Assembly: GCA_965369605.1 (NCBI GenBank)
Contig: CBDURE010000062.1
Span: 1 to 19,426, forward strand
Source: JAGGVT01 sp965369605
GTDB taxonomy: Bacteria; JAJVIF01; JAGGVT01
DNA length: 19,426 nt
Direction: 5' to 3'
In this document: in pieces, positions 15,907 to 19,426 of the stretch
How positions within the stretch are numbered: the first letter of the stretch is position 1
Layout: each line of letters starts with the position of its first letter
The notes under the pieces: model-generated
The model's input: only the letters and a program-made list of their open reading frames with translations
The model's database searches: none
Told to the model about the DNA's origin: nothing
Program-made: the position numbers and the translations under genes

Positions 15907-16701
15907 ATGCCCGATTACTCCCCAAAAGAATTTATGGCTGTTTTGATCTCACGCCAGATTAGAAATAACATTCTGGTGTGGATAGGGACATCATCGGATA
16001 TCCCCCGTGCGGGTGCGATACTCGCGAATCTTACGCATGCCCCTGATTCATCTATCATTCTAGGACTCGATGAATACAACTTCACAGGACTCAACCCTCT
16101 AGAGGGAAAACCGCGCGAGGTTGATTTCCACGGGCTGACATCCAGTGCGGGGGCGTTGGAGTATCGAATTAACACGCACAATCTGGTGGAGTTATTCGAG
16201 AATGTTTCATCGGTTGATTTTTTTGTAATCGGCGGGATGGAGGTTGACAAGTACGGTAACACGAATTTGATGGGCATCTATGACAAAGCGGGGAATCTGA
16301 TTGCGAAAGGTCCGGGACCGATAGGGGCGGCATCGATGGCGTCAAGCGCGAAAACGTACGTTATTTTCATGAATCGCCATGACAGAAAAACGTTTGTGGA
16401 AAAGGCCAGTTTCAGGTCAGCTTTCGGATTCGGGGATGGGGGGAATCATCGCGAGGAACTTGGCATGGCGGGGAATGGGCCATCTGTTTTGATTTCGCCT
16501 CTTGGATTGTTTGATTTTCCCAAGCCTGAACGAGCGATGAGATTGTTGAGCTGCCATCCGGGGATCAGCGTGAGTGAGATTCAGGAGAATACCGGTTTTG
16601 ATTTGGGGATTGTATCGGAGGGATTGCAAACTGAAGAGCCATCGCGGGAGGAGTTGGGGATCTTGCGTGGCGTTATTGATATTGAGGGCGATTTACGATA
16701 G
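15907..16701 (+). CDS. CoA-transferase beta subunit-like protein (GctB/IpdB type)
   Basis: A 264-residue protein of the class I CoA-transferase beta family (COG2057-like). The pattern runs from an N-terminal DYSPKEFMAVLISRQIRN through IGTSSDIPRAGAILANLTHAPD (residues 26-47) to the family hallmark VIGGMEVDKYGNTNL and a later FGFGDGGNHREELGMAGNGP, close in order to glutaconate CoA-transferase subunit B. The active-site Glu of GctB would fall near residue 53, where a Gly (ILGLDEYN) is seen; E56 is nearby. IpdB-type relatives are known to lack that Glu and to act as hydrolases, so transferase activity is uncertain. No alpha subunit is adjacent. A longer frame opens at GTG 15880 inside the tandem repeat; ATG 15907 matches the family N-terminus, although no clear Shine-Dalgarno precedes it. 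Confidence 0.85.
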   Translation: MPDYSPKEFMAVLISRQIRNNILVWIGTSSDIPRAGAILANLTHAPDSSIILGLDEYNFTGLNPLEGKPREVDFHGLTSSAGALEYRINTHNLVELFENVSSVDFFVIGGMEVDKYGNTNLMGIYDKAGNLIAKGPGPIGAASMASSAKTYVIFMNRHDRKTFVEKASFRSAFGFGDGGNHREELGMAGNGPSVLISPLGLFDFPKPERAMRLLSCHPGISVSEIQENTGFDLGIVSEGLQTEEPSREELGILRGVIDIEGDLR

Positions 16702-16731
16702 CGACCGGGACGGTCGCGTTCCCAGGGGCAA
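16701..16731. repeat. palindrome family B, short relative
   Basis: GCGACC (16701-16706) and GGTCGC (16712-16717) form a six-base stem with a five-base loop, followed by GTTCCCAGGGGC. The CCCAGGGG flank and adjoining CG-rich stem echo the end CGCTCCCAGGGG of the long element at 14287-14318. It overlaps the last base of the CoA-transferase stop codon. Confidence 0.5.
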
Positions 16732-16786
16732 AATAGCAGAAGACATAATAACTCCATGCTTTAGTGTGGTGCTGTCTAAAGAGAAA

Positions 16787-16811
16787 AGACCCGGGATGGA
16801 AGCCCGGGTCT
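16787..16811 (-). terminator. intrinsic terminator of the minus-strand lipoprotein gene
   Basis: AGACCCGGG (16787-16795) and CCCGGGTCT (16803-16811) form a perfect 9-bp stem around a seven-base loop. Read on the minus strand it is followed by TTTCTCTTT, and it lies 40 bases past the stop of the 16852-19197 gene. On the plus strand the following bases (GATTGTTG) are less T-rich, so it mainly serves the minus-strand gene. Confidence 0.7.
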
Positions 16812-16851
16812 GATTGTTGAATTCAAGTTATTTAATCATAAAAACGACTTA

Positions 16852-19197
16852 TTAATAATACATAGCGAAGAAGAGTTCTCCAAATGCGTTCGGAGCGGGA
16901 AGCTCTCGCTGGTCATCCCAGATTGCGTACCAATGGCCATCCGGGCTGAATGCCACATTGGGCCACCATTGTCTTGCATCAGCTGTGTCATCCAGCCTGT
17001 AATCAGTTGTGTTCAGGATGTCTGATGGTGTATCGGATACATTAAAAATTTTAAACACGTTACAGAACTGAGGACCGGTTTTGTCAACCTGAATTTGCAT
17101 GATATCACCGTTCATCGGATTGATATCATAACTCCAGTTTCCATCCAGGTTAAAACACTTGAATGCAGGATCGAAGGTTGAGTTTCCGGCATATTTAATC
17201 GAGAAGTAGTTTGACGAATAAGTACGGTATCCGCACCAAACGTTGTCGTCGGCATCCACGCGCAGCAGCGGGAAGAATTCGGAACTTCCGGTTGTCGCGA
17301 TATCGCTGACCGCACTGAGTGCGCCGTCATGGTACGCATGCCAAATCTGCCTGTTTGAATTTCCAAAAGCGGGAAGGCCATCCCATGCCATGTGGAATAC
17401 GCCTGTTGAATCGGCTATGGCGTCAACAGTAATTCCAACTCCCGAACCAGAGCCGGGGTATTCCCATGTTGTCCATCTGTCAGGAGTGTGAACGGTGGTT
17501 TTCGTTGAAAAACCGCTTCCCTCATCGACAGCGTACGAAACATAAGCCGGATTTGGGACAGTCTGGCCTGAATCCTCGCCGCCGTATTCGGACATCATGG
17601 CAAGGACATCGCCATCGTTGTTGACTGCGTAAGCGGCATAGTCAGCCCATTTCCCGGAATCGCTCGAAAATGCGGTTACTTCAGGTTCAAAAGATCCGCT
17701 GCTGTTTTTACGATAAATGATAGTGCTGCCTTTCATATAGAAGGCGTAGAAATCATCGTTTGGAGTTACTTGCAGGCCAATGTCGGAGATATATCCCTCA
17801 TAAACCACTTCAGAATGAAGCAGACCGGTTTCATCGCATTTGAAATATTCAACCTTGGAGTCACCTGGGCCATAATAGCTTGAGGCGATAATATGCGCTG
17901 TACCGTCGGACGTTGTCGCGATTCGCTTGTCAACGCACCACCACAAATCCGAATAGATAGGATCAGTTGTCAGTTTGATTGGCGGGAGCACCCAGCCGTG
18001 AACGATTATTTCATCGGAGAAAATCGGGCTTATTTCCGCGGGGGAAGCGTTGTTTGTAACTCGAAGCCCGACCAGATATGTTCCCGGAGCGGTATATGTC
18101 CAGTTTGCCGGAGGAGTTGTGGTTGAATCATCCGCGACAAAGTTGCCGGGAACTCCATCCCAGTCGAAGTCCCACTCATAAAGCACGATATCGTATCCGC
18201 CGTCATCGTGGCTGCAGGAGCCATCGAAATAGACAGTCGGGTCGATTTCCATGCGGACCTCATCCGGGTCAGCAGTGAAACACGCGACCAGATCGCCGCT
18301 TACCTGTGAAACGTCGATTTGAACATAGTTATAGGTGCTGATGTTCTGCCCATTCGGGCTTAGCGCCATGATTAGCTGGTTATATGTACCTTCCGCCGCG
18401 CCCTGTGTGTTTGAGATTTCAACTTCCCATAACGGGTCGTTGAATAAAAGCTGCACAGGACTGCCGGTGAACGGAATCGCATTCATGTAAACGCCGGAGA
18501 TGTCATTCTGATGGTCATACACCAGGCAGCTAATTATCGCGCTGCCACCGGTTGTTGTCAGTGTGCCGTTTTGAGCCATTTCACTGATTTCGTACGGCTC
18601 AGCGGTCATGTCCGGCAGGCTTGCCGTGATAGCGTAATTAACCGCGGATGGCGTTCCCGGGGGGAAATCGAGGAACATTGTCACGGTGTCCATTCCACCG
18701 GGACCCACTGGAAACGCGCGGTTGGGATCTGTTGGAGTAAACGCACTAAATGGATAGACGTTTGTAATTGGCGTGCCAAGAAAATCCGTATAACTTGCCG
18801 GATTAAGGACAGTTTTACCGAACAGGTCAAGATACATGACTCGCGCGTCATAAACCTGAATCGTGAGCGGATTCTCAAGTGTCAGCTCGATTTCCAAAAC
18901 GGTGCCGACAACTCCGACAATGGAGAATCGGAAACATCCGCCCGGACACTTGTCGGGGAGGAATCCGGTGATGTCATAGACATAGTCGGATTGCCTGTTT
19001 TCGATTTGTGAGATAGTTTGAGTTTCGAGATCGATTTCGAATGTGCCCTGATAGAGCAATGAGAGTTTGTCGGTTTGAGTATCGGTAGATGGTATCTGTG
19101 GATTATCAGGCTGTGTTGGCAGGGATGATGAGCTGGAGCATCCCGCAAAAATCGCTAGAAGTAATACTAGTAATATTGCGAATATTGATCGATTCAT
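16852..19197 (-). CDS. PKD-domain lipoprotein with distinct C-terminal propeller-like region
   Basis: A 781-residue predicted lipoprotein (the open frame extends upstream to 19233). The ATG at 19197 is preceded by AGGAG seven bases ahead and gives MNRSIFAILLVLLLAIFAGC with Cys20. Residues about 35-300 are the N-terminal module shared closely with the 11739 protein (both contain DKCPGGCFRF, YTDFLGTPIT, SPNGQNISTYNYV). Residues about 300-399 are a more standard PKD domain (VYFDGSCSHDDGG, YEWDFDWDG, YTAPGTYLVGLRVTN). The remaining 380 residues are rich in Trp, Tyr and repeated beta-strand patterns (GTAHIIASSYYG, GVFHMAWDG) but lack the Asp boxes of the other two, so this end is of different origin. 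A membrane-anchored binding or structural role is likely. Confidence 0.86.
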   Translation of the reverse strand: MNRSIFAILLVLLLAIFAGCSSSSSLPTQPDNPQIPSTDTQTDKLSLLYQGTFEIDLETQTISQIENRQSDYVYDITGFLPDKCPGGCFRFSIVGVVGTVLEIELTLENPLTIQVYDARVMYLDLFGKTVLNPASYTDFLGTPITNVYPFSAFTPTDPNRAFPVGPGGMDTVTMFLDFPPGTPSAVNYAITASLPDMTAEPYEISEMAQNGTLTTTGGSAIISCLVYDHQNDISGVYMNAIPFTGSPVQLLFNDPLWEVEISNTQGAAEGTYNQLIMALSPNGQNISTYNYVQIDVSQVSGDLVACFTADPDEVRMEIDPTVYFDGSCSHDDGGYDIVLYEWDFDWDGVPGNFVADDSTTTPPANWTYTAPGTYLVGLRVTNNASPAEISPIFSDEIIVHGWVLPPIKLTTDPIYSDLWWCVDKRIATTSDGTAHIIASSYYGPGDSKVEYFKCDETGLLHSEVVYEGYISDIGLQVTPNDDFYAFYMKGSTIIYRKNSSGSFEPEVTAFSSDSGKWADYAAYAVNNDGDVLAMMSEYGGEDSGQTVPNPAYVSYAVDEGSGFSTKTTVHTPDRWTTWEYPGSGSGVGITVDAIADSTGVFHMAWDGLPAFGNSNRQIWHAYHDGALSAVSDIATTGSSEFFPLLRVDADDNVWCGYRTYSSNYFSIKYAGNSTFDPAFKCFNLDGNWSYDINPMNGDIMQIQVDKTGPQFCNVFKIFNVSDTPSDILNTTDYRLDDTADARQWWPNVAFSPDGHWYAIWDDQRELPAPNAFGELFFAMYY

Positions 19198-19248
19198 AAG
19201 ACCACTCCTTGCAATAGGTAATATTGAGAACAAAGAAACACAAAATAT

Positions 19249-19277
19249 ATTATAGCAGAGGAATATGTATATGGCTA
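19249..19277 (-). promoter_or_regulatory. promoter of the minus-strand lipoprotein gene, conserved with its paralogue
   Basis: On the minus strand TATAAT (19254-19249) follows TAGCCA (19277-19272) by exactly 17 bases, the same arrangement as at 11659-11687. The downstream TATATTTTGTG also resembles GTGTTTTGTA of the other leader. Confidence 0.5.
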
Positions 19278-19319
19278 TTTCAAAAAAAGTTAGCAGGTTA
19301 GTAAGTTAAAAAAGAGAAT

Positions 19320-19426
19320 CCTGGGAGCGCCGGGAATTTTTAGGCGCAATTTGGGGAAAACGCCCAAAAAAAAGGCGGGAAAGCCGATTTAGCCCGAAAA
19401 AATGAGCCGGGACCACACGGGATTAT
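19320..19426. repeat. degenerate palindrome family B copy and noisy window end
   Basis: CCTGGGAGCGCCGG at 19320-19333 is identical to the outer arm of the element at 14214-14227. After it the sequence departs into runs of A and G (eight A near 19366) with fragments such as AGGCGC and GCGGGAAAG. No complete second arm is recognisable. It is either a decayed copy or low-quality contig-end sequence of a real copy. Confidence 0.5.

Noticed and set aside
18511..19011. Plus-strand open frame of 166 codons
   Set aside because: It is antisense to the conserved N-terminal module of the minus-strand lipoprotein; a similar shadow frame appears opposite the same module in the paralogue.

Overview
The window looks like a metagenomic contig from a bacterium that sorts lipoproteins through a signal-peptidase-II type lipobox. 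Five predicted lipoproteins of 120 to about 960 residues have an N-terminal hydrophobic segment ending in Cys, and a sixth, 29-codon lipoprotein-like ORF is also present. Most genes have moderate G+C and Shine-Dalgarno-led ATG starts. I cannot assign a phylum from the sequence. The combination of housekeeping genes (mutS, serS) with large modular beta-propeller/PKD lipoproteins and many small palindromes in the gaps suggests an uncultured lineage, but that is inference. Both ends of the window (about 1-113 and 19338-19426) look noisy or degenerate, as contig edges often do.

Layout. Bases 114-215 read as the C-terminal tail of a cut-off gene whose stop overlaps the start of a family-2 glycosyltransferase (212-955) as ATGA. 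An A+T-rich gene (1072-1941) follows, encoding an unrecognised two-TM protein that looks compositionally foreign. A large inverted repeat (2007-2095) separates it from a small minus-strand lipoprotein (2144-2506). That gene is divergent from mutS (2634-5162). Three large plus-strand lipoprotein genes come next: a LVIVD-repeat propeller protein (5366-8191) and two PKD-like/Asp-box proteins (8410-11304 and 11739-14183). Then come serS (14409-15683), a repeat-rich gap (15684-15906), a CoA-transferase beta-like subunit (15907-16701) and a fourth large lipoprotein on the minus strand (16852-19197).

How the genes relate. The four large lipoproteins form a modular set: lipobox, a shared N-terminal domain of about 270-300 residues, an Ig/PKD-like linker in three of them, and a C-terminal repeat or propeller region. 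The 11739 protein is a mosaic. Its N-terminal module is very close to that of the minus-strand 16852-19197 protein, and its C-terminal module is homologous to that of the 8410 protein. The two genes sharing the N-terminal module also share a promoter layout. The 8410 gene shares a hairpin-bearing leader with a gene-poor stretch (11305-11738) that looks like the remains of another family member. The housekeeping genes appear unrelated to this family and to each other.

The gaps hold several families of small palindromes, some with tandem expansions. No tRNA, rRNA, CRISPR array, transposase or phage gene was recognised. The strongest candidates for something undescribed are the mosaic lipoprotein family with its leaders and gene remnants, the palindrome-plus-tandem-array elements, and the A+T-rich two-TM protein.
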